Below, one piece after another: positions 1 to 13,277 of a stretch of 64,000 bases of DNA. Position 1 is the first letter of the stretch. Each line of letters opens with the position of its first letter. Position numbers and translations under genes: made by a program. The stretch spans positions 13,591,001 through 13,655,000 of the forward strand of contig JAMPIT010000884.1 in assembly GCA_026261815.1 (NCBI GenBank), read 5' to 3'. The notes under the pieces were generated by a model. It saw only the letters and a program-made list of their open reading frames with translations. It did no database searches and was not told where the DNA came from. Origin of the DNA: Monarcha castaneiventris obscurior (taxonomy: Eukaryota; Chordata; Aves; Passeriformes; Monarchidae).

Positions 1-3000
1 TTTTCTATCCTGCTTAGAACAGGGAAATGAAAACCTTGTACTGACCTCAGGGGGAACAGTAACATTTAGAGATCCAAACTTGAAAGGGAAAAATATTTCC
101 TCTTATGTTTGGTGCTAGACTTCTCTCAAAAAGCATTGGGACATATGAACTGGGGAAAGGAATGAAAGCACATTTGGGAAAGCCTCAGATTGTGCCCAAC
201 TGTGCACATCTGTGACTATGCACACAGTTATGCACTGTCTCCTTTAGCCAAACCTCTTTTTGAAACTGAACATGAAGATCAAGCAGTACAAAGCCAGACC
301 AAAGTGGAGAGTTTCAAGTTTTCTAAAACCCGAAATAACAAGAGTTTCAAACCCAAAATAACACCAAGCATTGCCATGGGACAATCCTATTCGCTCTATG
401 TGCATTAAACACACAGTTTGAAGTACACAGACAAAGGGCTCTGATCACACAAGAATGACAAGACAACAGCTCCTCCAGCCAGCACCATCCAAACGGGTCT
501 TAGGGGCATTAAAAGTGTGTTTTAACATTATTCAGTCCTTAATTCCTGTACATTGGGAGACGAACAGGAAGACAGCATTATCCAGCTAATCCAGTGTCTT
601 AATGCATCAGAGCTACATTGCTTCTTAGGGTCAGGGTCTGGGGAGAGATTTTTATCACCTGGCTGGAGTTGCACTTATGCTGTTTCCAGGAAAAGTCATT
701 AACTATGAGTGCAAGGAGTTCAGTGCATGCAGGAATTTTCCCTTTAGTCCAAAAACAGAACACAACTGTAGCAGCTCTGAGGATCCTTCCTGCTACCTTC
801 ACCACAGATTTTTCCATCTTTATCACATAGGCCACCCATTATGCTCTGCTTCTTCCGTTGTCTCCATTGTCCTTGTATCTAAGCCAGGTTTCTTTCCAAA
901 TCCTCAGAACACCTCTGTGCTATTATTTATTTACATTTGGGGGCCTAAGCAGAGACCAAGTTAGTCATTTCTCAGTGTCTAACCAGTGAGTCAGACCATC
1001 TGGCTCTGTAAGTCAAGGTAATCTGGTAAGCAAGAAGATCTCAATGAACTCTCCCAGCACTATAAGGGGTAAGGAAATTGAACTGAACTCTCTCAACCAT
1101 TATTTCTCCTCCTGACAATATCCACTTCTGATTGCAGATAACAGGCAGATGGTGATAGATTGCACTATTTTATTCTCTTCTCCCCTCAGGTGAGTCTGTT
1201 CTCATGTGAGCATTGCAGTGAGGTTTTGTGGCTTTCTCTGGAGGGCACCAATTTCTGCTCCTTCTTTGGAGAAACTCACTGTCCAGCAAACAGCAACAAA
1301 GGAAGACAGATCTCAGTAGGATCCTGGCCATGAATATTTAAATTAGTTCTGAAGCAAAGAAAAGGTCGCTGTTATACATAATTGATTGCTGATTTTGGTA
1401 TCATTATACTAATTTTAAGTGTCATGCAGTGAACTAGCAATTGGGCATTGAGTTCCCCTCTGCACTGTACACAGACATCAAGGGAATCCTATTCCTTTCT
1501 GTAACAGGAAAAGCGATTTTTTGAAAGAGCATGTTTCAGCTCATTATCCAATATGACATATATATTGTATATAAATTACAGCTATTATTTCACACATATG
1601 TATATATTATATTTTTATAAGTTACGTATATCATATATTGCATTATATGAGGTGCTCAAAGGTGTCTTGATCTGGACAAGCAAATGGTTAAAGACAGATG
1701 CAGTGGATGGGCCTGTAGTAGGAGACACTTCAATTTTTAAGAATTTTTGTGTTTCTACATGTGCCCAAGGCCAATGCCAAGGTGTCATCTCTTGGCTTTT
1801 CTATTTATTCATACTGGCAAAACTGTAAAACATTGCTCCCATAAACATCTCTTCTTTTTATAAGATGAAAAAAACAAGGTTAAAAAAGAAAAGCATCAAG
1901 CCTTCCCCAACCTGTATCCTAAGAAATAAGGGACTGACTGCCCAGGGCAAGGAATCAGCTTCCAGCATCTCAAAACACCAGAGCTGCAGCACCGTTACAA
2001 GGACAGAGAGCTCTAAAATTCTGAGCACATTATTTTCACGCAGGCAGCAAACCTGAACACAGAGGTGCAGTGGTGAACTTCCCTGGGTAGTTGTAAGCCA
2101 GAGCAAGAGATCACACTGCACCCCTTGGGAAGCAGTTTGCAGCTCTGGCTGGGCAGCTCTTGGAGAGCTCTGACAAAAACGGGCAGAGAAGAAACGTGAT
2201 ATTGGAAAAGAAAATAATCTATCCAGTCACAACAACAATGCAGTCATAAAATGAAGGAAAATGTATTTTATGACACCTCCTGCATTTATGCTCAATCATA
2301 CTGTCCAAAGTTATTTTTCAAAGTTAATTTCTATACCTATTTTTTTCTGGGCCTTCAATGCCCCACCAAAACTAAACCGAAAACACCATTAATTGCATCG
2401 GTTGTTGTTGGACTCCACAACACTCTCTCTCTAATGTGGGAAGCTGAACTTCCACATAACAGTTCAATTCCCAGCTGCTGCTCCCTTTCTAACAGTCAAC
2501 CCAAATGAGGGTGTCCAACAGAAGTTATTCCAGCATTATCCCAAGCTATTCTTCATTTTTGTTTTGCAGATTTTGTTACCAGTGCCTGGTGCAAAGCCAC
2601 CTGCCTTAACTGGAGATCAAATACCCCTCACATCTATTTCAGTCAAAGCTTTTGCTCTGTACTGTTTACATCATCCCTGTAATGCCCATTTCATTTTCCC
2701 TACCACAGCATAAGCTTTTACCCTTGGGTTACTCACCCCCCCGATGTTTGTATTCAGTGTTTTCCACTGTTTCACACCAGCTACAGCCACACCAAAGATG
2801 ACTTGGAGGGACAGTCAACAAATACCCCCTCCTGCCTGACCAGTGTGGCAAGGGCCCATTCCAGAGCATTTCTGCAATCTGGTTTAGTAAAGTTATGCAA
2901 AAGTTTTGTGCTACACCTTATCCATGGGGAGAAAAAAAAAAAAGTTCTCTTTTGCAAAGCTACCAGAGCACAAAAATGTGAGATTGATGAAATTGCTTTC

Positions 3001-6000
3001 TTCAATTTCTTCATTAGCCAGCTCAGAAGAACAAACATTCTTCCAATGACGGTGAGGGTTGCCACAGTGCTTTCGTATCACCATGGCAGTAAAATAAATG
3101 TTACATATTTGAAAGTCTTCGATAAAAAGAGGGCAGTGTTGGGTGAAATGTGAAGGTTCACATTTCAAACACGAATGGTGGGACACTGCCACATTGGATT
3201 TTACTACAAAAACAACTTCAATAAAATATTCCAATAAGAAATTGTACTATCGTCTGCAACCAGAGGAGTAGTTCAGTCCCACATATGCACAGCAATTATC
3301 TGGGGGAGAGGAAATGCTTAATCAAGAGCCAAAGAAGAGAAATTCTTCTCTGAAACACCTTTCAGCCCTGACACCTTGCTGTGTGACCAGAGCTAAATCA
3401 CAGCTTTAAAGACATTTGTATAAACCATTTTTCTCAAACAAAAAGTTTTAAGCTGGTCAGTCAAACACTTTCTCTTAGAAGACTTTTTTCAGCTGAAATT
3501 TAGGCTTTCTAACAAAATCTGGGGAGGAGAAAGAAGTGTAGACTTGCTACACAAAAATACATATTGCATCTCAAACTGGAAATCTCTTTTGATAACAAGC
3601 TGTAGTTCAGGAACGTACTGTTGTTCACAGTCTGCACTGGGTTCACCAAACAGATTATATCTAACTATGCAAAAATTTTGCAATTTGTATTAGGAAATCT
3701 GTCCAGACAGACTGGGAATGTAAGAAAACTGATCTACAACGTCCAACAGTTTCTTTCTGCAGTGTTTTCAAACCAAATTATTTAGTACATAGGCAAACCT
3801 GTTCAGTCTTTTCGGAAAAGACAGCTTATAAAAGACAATGACTTTCTGTTAAAGACAAAAGAAACCCCAAAGCAATTTGCAGATTAGTTTGTCCCACCAA
3901 TGCTCAGCTGAAACCCATGCATTACTGGGATTAAAACCAGTAAGGGTTTTTGAAGGAAAAAAAGGTAGTCTACCTCAGTCCCAGCTCAGCCTAAATTAAT
4001 AATGTGCTTTTAATTAATTTAATCTAAGTTCAAGGGTCCAGGCTACTCATCTATACAGCTCATCTACTCATCTACACGAAGTTGCTTGTCACAATAAACA
4101 TCCATAATTTCAAGTATTTGGTATTATGCAGCTGAGATTGCTGTAAGGATGGGCAGAAGGATAGGAAGCTACTTACACTGAAAATCCAAATTTACAAGAG
4201 TTTTTTGTTATTGTTTGCGGGGGAGGAAGGGCTGTTTGTGACTTTTTAGTAGCTCATCCACATATGCAATGCTATTGTGATATTTCAGAGGCAATATTTT
4301 CAACATTGGCTTACAAACTCCACAGAGGTCTTTGAGGCTTTAAACTCATTTTATAATTTAATACATTAGAAATGTTTGCTCTCTACTTTTTCACAAACCC
4401 ACTACATTTGGTAAATGTGGACCAAATACCTTCTTGTCCCAAAATATCAACTAAGCCTGAATATTTAAGCATGCAAATCTTTTATCTATTAAAGACAACC
4501 AACTTCAACATAAAAATAAATTTGGCTGTGGTATGTTAAACCTTTTTGCAGAGCTGTGTTTAAAGTTCATCTAGAGAAAATATTTTCCCTACCTAGGCTT
4601 GCTTTGATTTCACAAGCTTCCTGTAGCCATATATTGAAGCATGCATAATTAACATATGGAAGGTCTCAGAACATATTACCACATATTCTAAATATAATCA
4701 GTCATTGTGTATGATGTCATCTGAAACTAATTCAGGCCCCTCACAGCAAGCCCACACTTTGAGCTCACACCATACTGGCCATGTGTGTCCAATCTGTCCC
4801 TGTCTCCTGCCTCCCTCTCCAAAGGCTTACGGGTGCCTCAGTGTCACCTCCCGTGCCACCCTCCCTGCCCAGGGCACGCAGCCCAGGTCCCCCAGGGACC
4901 TCCTCCATCAGTGTCTGCTATCCATGCTGCCCGTAGGAATGGGAACAGTTCAGATACAGCATCACATCCATCAGAGAAACACGCACCTCCTCGAGCTGAC
5001 AATAGGATCTTTCTTCTCCTGCCCTTGTTACCTTCCTGTCCGTAACACACAGCTCTGGGTTTTTGTATTACTTTAGATCAGAGACCAGGCTCAGTTGGGC
5101 CAGAATCCACAGACTGAATTCTTGGCTTCCTTCTGACCACAGGCACAGATTACCTTGAACAAAACCAGCTTAATGATTATGGCACCATTCTCAGTTATTT
5201 CCTTTGCTACCAATTCTGCTGGTATTAATAGCAGTTGGTGAGTACTTGACACTTCTAAAAAGCAATTGTCCTTATTAAGTAAATAAATATTGAGTGAGGA
5301 ACTTATCTTTGGAGCCTCATTTTTGTAAATCTTGGCCTTTCTCTGGCTGCTTTTGTTTTTCAAGCTAAATGAAGTACAAGCATTATCCCACTGTTAATAT
5401 CTACACCACTGAACGCCAGCATCAACAGATTCCACTGACAAGCTGTGTTTGGGTTTCCCCCCTCCTTCTATCAAATATGCCAGTGCTTTAAAAATGTCCT
5501 CAAGTAATTGGAATTACTCATTCAAAATAGAATTGCTATAAACTTCCCTCCATGTCGCAGATAATTAGTTCTGGGCATCTTGTCCATTATGCCTTTGGGC
5601 GTTTTCGGCAGATGCCACCTAAAATTCCAGAAAATGTGCTTTTCAGTGAAGAATCACAGCAAAGAGTCATGCCAGGAGCAGTAACAAGCCTGCTGACAGC
5701 TTCACAACTCTCTGTCATTCAAAGCAGCCCCATGTTTTTTCAGCAGTTTTTTATCTGATTACACTTCCCACAAATAAGAGCTTTGGAGAACACAGCCTTG
5801 ATAAACAAAACCCACACCCCATTTAACAACATGTGAAATAAATGTTACCCTCTCTCGAAAGCTTTTCCCTCTCACTCTCAAAAATTTTATGCTGTTATAA
5901 ATGAACAATAGTTTTACTACAGCAGCATTTTTTAAAAATTTCTTACCTCTTCCAATTGCAGCAGGCAGCAATAAATGGAACACAAGAGCAGCTTTTTGCT

Positions 6001-9000
6001 TCTTATGCATGGAAGGATATTAAGTTTTAAAGCTTTTTGGCACAACCAGATAAGGCTGAGCATGACTTAAAATAAATTAACTGTTACCCAGTTGAAGGTA
6101 ACCCTCTTGTAATAGTGGCTGTAGGAGCTATATTATTTTATGTCATCACAACAACCACTGAAAATAAACTGTAGCCATAACTAACTTTTGTGATGTTGCA
6201 TTCTGACAGTGCCAAGGTTAAAAAAAAAAAATCACATATTTTATATCATATATAAAGTATCAGCTGTTCAGAGATGCCAGCAAAGGTTAGGGCTCCATCC
6301 TGCTAGGTGCCTTGTACACACCAAGACACAGATTTTATCCCACCCAAGTTACACTCTGAAGTTACATAAGAGAAATTTTTTGAAAAAGAACACATAACTG
6401 TGATTTTACAGACAAGAAAAAGTGATGTATGGGATCAGCAATTACAATCAGCATCTTTAAACCTGGATGATGAGGCACAATTATCTGTATCTGGACATCA
6501 ACAAAACTTTGGGAAATCCACCACCCTTTACTCATCTAAAAATGAATCTAGGTGCCACTGAAAAAAATTCTTTCAGTTACTATCTCAGTTACTAGTACAC
6601 TGAGTTAATATCTCAGTGTACTAGATTTTGTCTGGGGTTGGAAGAGGGATGCTGGCAACATTTTGTGCTTGTGACACAAGCGCAAAGTCATTTCTGCTCC
6701 CTACAGTGAGTTTATTAGGGGTTTTTGTGCTCAGACAAAGGCTCCTTAGCCTTTTACTAACAGCTCTTAAAACTCCTTTGCTTTGCTGTTCACAACTTCT
6801 ATTCAGCATGAGTGGATGGAAAATACATTGATTTAGAATTTACAGTGTTGGCAGGAAACAAATCTATATTTTATTGCTCTAATCCATTCTAGACTACATT
6901 GGAAGCAACCTAATCTACCTTTCACCTGCAAATCCTAACCCAGAGACTCCCACAGCAGCCAAGAATGCTTAAAAGGGGCCCTCTAACAAGATAGTATTTT
7001 TGTTAGACAGCAACTTGTTATCATGAAGAGGTTGTTGTTCCCCAGGAGCAGTAGTGTTAATGGAAAATGTGAAAAACTCCTCTACTGGTCTGTGTGGGGA
7101 TCATACGTCCCCTGCAACAGATCAAATGGAAAAATCCCTCCAACCCTCCAAAACAACCCCAAGCACACACATGTAAGTTTAAAAAGCCAAATTTCAGACA
7201 AGCCTGACCTGGAAAAAAAATTCAAACACAAAAACCAAACAAAGAACCCTTGAAATAGAAATGCAGATCAGGCAGAAGATACAACTCTAAAGATGAGGCA
7301 AAAGCAGAACCATAAAGACATAGGGAATCCTTTACTATTAAGAAATTTTACTGAGTCTGAACATTGCCAATCTCTAAAAAAATTGAATTAATAAAAATAA
7401 AAAGGTGAAGAAGCACAGAAAGAAAATTAGGCCACTCTTAAAAAGAGTATCCAGATTAGTTATATCTAGTAAAGCATTTCTTATGTTATGGGAAGCCATA
7501 ATGGAGAGCTAGCAGAGTGTTCTCATGGAATACTGTCAAAACTATTCTACTAATAATGTTTATAACATGCAATTAGTCATGAAGTCAAGGAGACACACAA
7601 TATATAGTCCCAAACCACAACACACTGTCTGGAACAAAATGTCAGATGGAGAGATTGGTAAGATTCAGGACTGGCTTTAAAGACTCATCTTGGCAACCCT
7701 GAATACAACTGGCAAGAGGGAAGCACAGAAGGAAGGCCACTATTGTTCTAGTTTATTGAACTTTTAGCACTGATGCTTGAAATGTCTCAGAAGAGGATTA
7801 CAAGAATAGCAAGAGGAAAGGAAAAAGGCCCAGTTTATTGCAGCTCAAGGATTTTTCCATATAAGGCAGAAAGAGGTATAAGAGAATGGGATGGTGTTGC
7901 CACCAAAGATATGAAAAGGAGTGACAAACTTTTGAGCCAAAGTGACAAAAAAACAAGGTGGAAGTGGAGGAATAGCTGTTTAAACTTGATATTAAGTTTG
8001 GAAGGAAAGCCTGCAGCTTGTTGAGGGACATGGAGCTTGGCACAGTCCAACTGGGATCAATTTCGACAGTTCCTGAACCTACAAAACACTCCTGAACAAC
8101 TCTGTAATCGTACTCCCCTGCCTCAGCTTACTCTACAGCTGTCCAGGCACACAGTGCTCACTGGAAATCTTGGCAGAGGGCTTTTGTTGGGAGCCACGGA
8201 AGGGAAATGAAAACTGACTCAGAAATTCTTTTTTCTTTTCTTTTTTTTTTTTTATATTTGTTATTTTGGATTCAGGTTCAGTGAGAAGAGCAACAAGCAG
8301 AAATCAAGTTTCAAGGCAACAACCTGAAATGGGGAGAAAATACAACACAGCTTCCAAAGAAACTATATCAACAACCTTTCCATTTCATATATTTGGATGA
8401 ATTTCACTGAGAGCTGGAGCAGGAAGGCATTCTTCAAAAGCCTTAACCCAATTCTCTCCAAATTTGGTCAAAAAGGTTCTTTTCAAAGGGAAAAAAAATT
8501 AAAAGGAAGTAGAAAAAAAAACCCCCAGAAACTCAATTACCACCACCACACATTTCAAAGTCAGCTATCTAGGCTGCATGTTTAGTTTTTCATTTTGCAG
8601 CACAGTGGTATTTACACTATCAAAGCCAGAATCAACAGTGGTTGTTGTTGGTTGTTTTTTTCTCCTCTTCCTCCCTCCCCTGAAAAAAGGGACTGGTCAA
8701 GGCTATACTAGTCAAAGTCTGCAATACACTGTGGATCAATTCTCCAAAGGCAAAAAGAAAGGGATGAGGGGCACTGGAGGAAACAGTGAAAAATGTGAAA
8801 CTGTGAAAGATAAACCCCAGAAGACAAGGCTGTGGTGCAGCCAGAACAGCCAGATGCTGCTGCAAACAGTGCCTGTGCAAAGAGCTCCATCTCCAGAGTC
8901 ACAAGCGATGCTCATGTCCAGGAGCACTCCACATGGATAGGGCAGGGAAGGTCGTGCTTCTCCCAAGGGGTAGCAATCCACAGCACACATCTAAGGCAGC

Positions 9001-11250
9001 TCAGCACAGCAGGATCCTGTCACCACGGGATGAGGATTCAGAATATAGCTATGCTGTCTTATCTAGCAAGTCTCCTTTCTGGCTGACAGAGCTGCCCTTC
9101 AGGGTCTCCAAAGACGCAAGTCCCAGGCTTCTTTGATTTGCAAAACTGTAAACGCTTGCTCTAATCTCAGCTTGTTTGAAAAATAAGCATACTTCTATCC
9201 CTGGTCTATCCTCTATCTTTCAAAATAATCTTGACAACACATACTGCTTGATAGAGTTGAAAGTGTCATAAATGTTTTTTTACAATCGAGTTATTTTCAC
9301 AGTCAGGACAAACAACTACTCAGAGCTGACCTCAGACATCTCTCCCGAGTTTTTTAAAGGATCTCTGTTCATTTCAGCCGTGAAGAATAGCTCTGCCCTG
9401 GCTGCCAGGGCCAACAGCAATTGCTCACAGCTGTAACAACTCCAGTGTGCGAGCAGTGTGAAAGCAAACCACTAATTCCAGGCCAGGGCCGTGGACTGAA
9501 AGCAGGGCATAGAGGGAACCTTGCAGGAGTCTCATTCCTCTGAAGAAAGTACTAATAACTTAACTAGGCCCATCAGGAGCCAAAGAAAAGGAAGCACAAA
9601 TCACAACTCCTGCTGCTGCTGCTGCTTCTTTCCCTGTCTCCAAATCATGGGCAAATCCCTCATATTCTGCAGACAACAGCACTCCTGTCTGGAGCATTCC
9701 CAAGGAGTCTGCATGGTCAGCTATGCTGGAACTCAGAAACAACTTCTGTTTAAAACTGTGGATGCCAGTAGAATGAAAAGAAAAATCATCTCTAACAAAA
9801 TCTCTTTTATCTCTTTGGCTTTTCTGCTAATCAGCATTCAAGCACTGGCATTGCTGCTTCTAAGAGCCTCAGTCCTTCATAGCCAGGACTACTATGGGAA
9901 GCAATGAGTAACAGGATTATTAACAGGGTGATAATGAACAAATACCAAAGGCTCTAATGAACTGGAGAGTAAAGCACATGCAGAGGAACTCATAAAGAAA
10001 ACAACTGGATGCCCAGCAAGTGCTTCAATTTCCCACTTTTCAAAGCTGAGCTTTAAAATTTGACCCTGCTCCAGATTATGTGGATCTACCAAAATTCAGT
10101 CAATTTCTTGAATTAATCGGAACATTAAATATTATTGCCTTTTCCTTGTTTCTGAATGTTAATGCCACCTAGATTAGCAGACTTATGTGGAAAGCAGGTT
10201 AATTTTTTTAAGTGCAAACCCACCTTGCTCTTACAGGGATGTACCATATAGAGGAGCCCTGACTTTCAGCACCAGCACACCCACTGAGGGAACAGGTCAC
10301 GTGTGAAAGGGCACAAATTATGAGAACAGCTAAAAGACCACCTCAGGCAGGTGTTTCTCTACAGGAGGTATATTTTCCTCCATAACATCTTGCAGCTATT
10401 GCAGTTACAGGATTCTTCCAGAAAATGATTTTACTAATCCATCAAACCCCTTCCATTTACCTCTGTAACACCAGTAGAGCAAAAACAATCCTCTGAATCA
10501 ACCAGCCCACTCACATCCCACCAATGCAGAGAACTTAGCTCTCTGCCTCCAAGTAGCGAATCATTTGTTCCATAACCCAAACTCCACGCTTGCATTGCTT
10601 ACAGTAAATCAGTTTTAATATTTACCTATTTGACCACTGTGATTACATTATCCCTACGTGCTCTTATCTACAGTGACAGTCTGCCAGAGCTCTTTTTGTC
10701 TGTAGCTACTGTTCTTATTTTATTTACATTATGGGAGAACTGAAGAGCTGCTGTAATAGGTTCACATTATGCCAGACCCAGCAAAGAACAATAAAAACAG
10801 CCCCTGTCCTAAAGATTTCCCAGGTCAAAGTAATTTGCACAATCCTTTCTTTGGGTTTAATTTCTGCCATTGATGAAACACATTTATTTTATCCTTTTCA
10901 GATACTCAAATTTTTGTGTATAGTTTTCTTTTCCTCTAGAAATGTACCTTTTGTGAATTGACCACACTAAGGCCCTGTATCCCCTTTCTTCGAAATTCTC
11001 AGAAATATCTAAAATTAAATTCTCTAAACCATTGGGCTGATTAGGATGAGACAGGAGGTCTCCTTAGCTCAGTAACTGGTAACAGCAATCAAAGCACATT
11101 CTTCATAAAGGATGGAAAACTTTAATCTCATCCCTTTAAATCTGTTAATGGTTTTAAAATTTCCCCAGGTATTATCATTACTTTTGTACTGGTCAGAGAA
11201 TGCCAGTCGTGATTGTATTTCCACTCTTGAATGGTATTCTTGAGAAGGAA
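1..11250. other. Intergenic DNA, no gene recognised
   Basis: This is unique-looking, AT-rich sequence. The open frames on both strands are short (at most about 128 codons), do not resemble any protein I know, and lack paired splice sites that would build a longer product. It contains short homopolymer runs (for example A near 2931 and T near 8240), a TA-rich patch around 1550-1640, a short CTG run near 9608 and a perfect hairpin at 6592-6624 listed separately. Distal enhancers or a long noncoding RNA could be present but cannot be seen from sequence alone. Confidence 0.6.
6592..6624. repeat. Perfect 13-bp inverted repeat (hairpin)
   Basis: The left arm CTAGTACACTGAG (6592-6604) and the right arm CTCAGTGTACTAG (6612-6624) are exact reverse complements around the 7-base loop TTAATAT. 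The flanks do not extend the pairing. There is no T-run to suggest an RNA polymerase III terminator and no neighbouring gene. The bases just left of the left arm (TATCTCAGTTACTAG) resemble the right arm, so the palindrome may have formed by a local inverted duplication or template switch. Confidence 0.85.
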
Positions 11251-11261
11251 TGAGCAAGATG

Positions 11262-11578
11262 GAGGAGTTTTTGCCAGGAGATTTAGTGGTGGGACAAGGG
11301 GCAATGGCTTTAAACTGACAGAGAGTCGGTTTAGATTGAGTATTAGGAAGAAATTCTTCCCTGTGAGGGTGGTGAGGCCCTGGCACAGGTTTGCCAGAGC
11401 AGCTGTGGCTGCCCCATCCATGGAAGTGTCCAAGGCCAGGTTGGACAGGGCTTGGAGCAACCTGGGATAGTGGAAGATGTCCCTGCCCATGGCAGGGGGA
11501 TGGAACTAAATGGTCTTCAAGGTCCTTTTCAACCCAAGCATTCTGTGATTCTATGATTCATTCTGTAATTCTGTGAAC
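11262..11578 (+). mobile_element. CR1 LINE 3'-end fragment, plus strand
   Basis: This is a 5'-truncated CR1 copy. The first part still translates in frame as the end of CR1 ORF2, including the stretch FRLSIRKKFFPVRVVRPWHR and then SMEVSKARLDRAWSNLG. The noncoding tail includes a GGCAGGGGGATGGAACTAAA stretch and GGTCCTTTTCAACCCAA. It ends in repeats of the ATTCTRTG type (about 11537-11575), which are diagnostic of CR1 3' termini. The left edge is approximate. It is inert, since only the last few hundred bases of the element were copied. Confidence 0.92.
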
Positions 11579-13200
11579 TTCTGGAACAGCACAGAACTCT
11601 TATTAGACCTGCAGTCGAACAACAGCTAATTTGCTATAAAATGAGAACCAAGAGACCAGGTACAAAATTTTCTCGTTGTTCTGAAAGACATTATTTGGTA
11701 AGGCATGTGATGCCACCAATTAGTTTGTAATTGCCAGCAGAGCAAAATACCAGAACTGTCTGTCTCATACTAGAGAAATTCCAGCCTTACTTTCCTAGGA
11801 TTCTCAGAATTCAGTACGTACAACAATTATGATGTACAAAAGAAAAGGAACTCATCTCCCACACAGCACATGGGGTCACACCTCTTCTCTTTCAAGTGGT
11901 CCTGTTCCAGGGAACCCTCAAAGATCCTTGATGACTCAGTCTTTAAGAGTGTCTGAAAAATTCCTACCAATTAAAAGAAATATGCCTGGATACTGAGATA
12001 TCTTGGAGCAGAATGCAGAAGGGACCCTGGCAAAGTGAAGGGCTGTCTTCTCAGTTCTTGTTTATTAGTTACTTGCATTATTATGCTATTATCCACCTGC
12101 ATGACTAATTAATCCATAAGGAAGGGAGAAGAAAACTTCACAGACCAGCCAAGGTTTTTAAGAGACACTTATGTATGAGCAAGCTCTCCACGTGGTTCAG
12201 AGATCCTGAATTAGAAGGCTGTTCAGATGAGTCTTCCCTCTCAAGCACTGAGTCACTAAAGAAGGGGAACTGATGGGATTGGAACAGTAAAGCGGACACT
12301 TCACATCTTTCAGGTACATAAACCAGAACAAGGATGAAACGTAGGGAACGTGACTGACGTCATCACCCAGAATCTGAAAGAGCAAATGGCATAAAACACC
12401 GGCAATCACGGATGTGTCTGCAGTCCCTTGGCTTCTTTGAAAGCACCAGGAATGAAAGACAAAACTCTGCACTTTAAAAGAACCTCCATCAAAGGTCCAA
12501 ACACAGATGATGACTAACTTCCTCCTGTGAAGAGAATCTTAAAAAGAAACCAGAAAAAGAGAGAGAAAAAACAGCCAAAGACCTTGCAATACCTAGCTGT
12601 GTAGATTTATCTGACCTTTATAAAAGCAAAGATCAATAGGTCTGACAGAACTTCATGGAAATGAAGGCAAAATCTTCCTCAGATCTCAAGAACAGTAGAA
12701 TGGAAAAATAGTGCAAAATTATCCCAGTGTTGCCAGCAAACCTACCACCTGTGGGAAGCCTCATCCAAAGCACAGGGTGCCTTTTGTGGTTCTGCCATGT
12801 TAAACCTGTGAGTCTTAGTGGCTGGTGATGTGTTTAGCATCACACTAAAATATGCTCCTTGTCACAAGTTTTCTGTTGTTTTGGTTTGGTTTTCTGAGGA
12901 ATCCTGACACAGAAGCCCTGCAGAACTTGCCTGAGAGCATGTTATGATGTAGGAAGCATCACACACACCATTGATGAAGACAACCTCAGACAGATGTCCT
13001 CAATTGTTACATTGATCACTCAGAGGATTTCAAAATGCTAAACTCAGGATGGCATCCATAAAAAGTCATTGTATATGTTGGAGTGCCAGCTATGTTTAGT
13101 GTAACCTAGAGACACATAAGGCAGGGAGATGACTTGATTGGAGCTGTAGGGAGTTCGGCAGCCTTTCAGGAGTTACACAGGTAGGCTTTCTAATGAAAAC
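11579..13200. other. Intergenic DNA, nothing recognised
   Basis: This stretch separates two CR1 insertions of opposite orientation. Only short chance open frames are present. No repeat family, RNA gene or exon with credible splice sites was recognised. Confidence 0.55.
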
Positions 13201-13277
13201 AGAATCACGGAATTACCAGGTTGGAAGAAACCTTCAAGATCATCGAGTCCAACCTCTGCCCTAACACCTTAACTAAA

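Noticed and set aside
11065..11095. A TTAGCTCAGTAACTGGTAAC stretch resembling a tRNA A box
   Set aside because: No B box, acceptor stem or cloverleaf could be found around it, and no SINE body follows.
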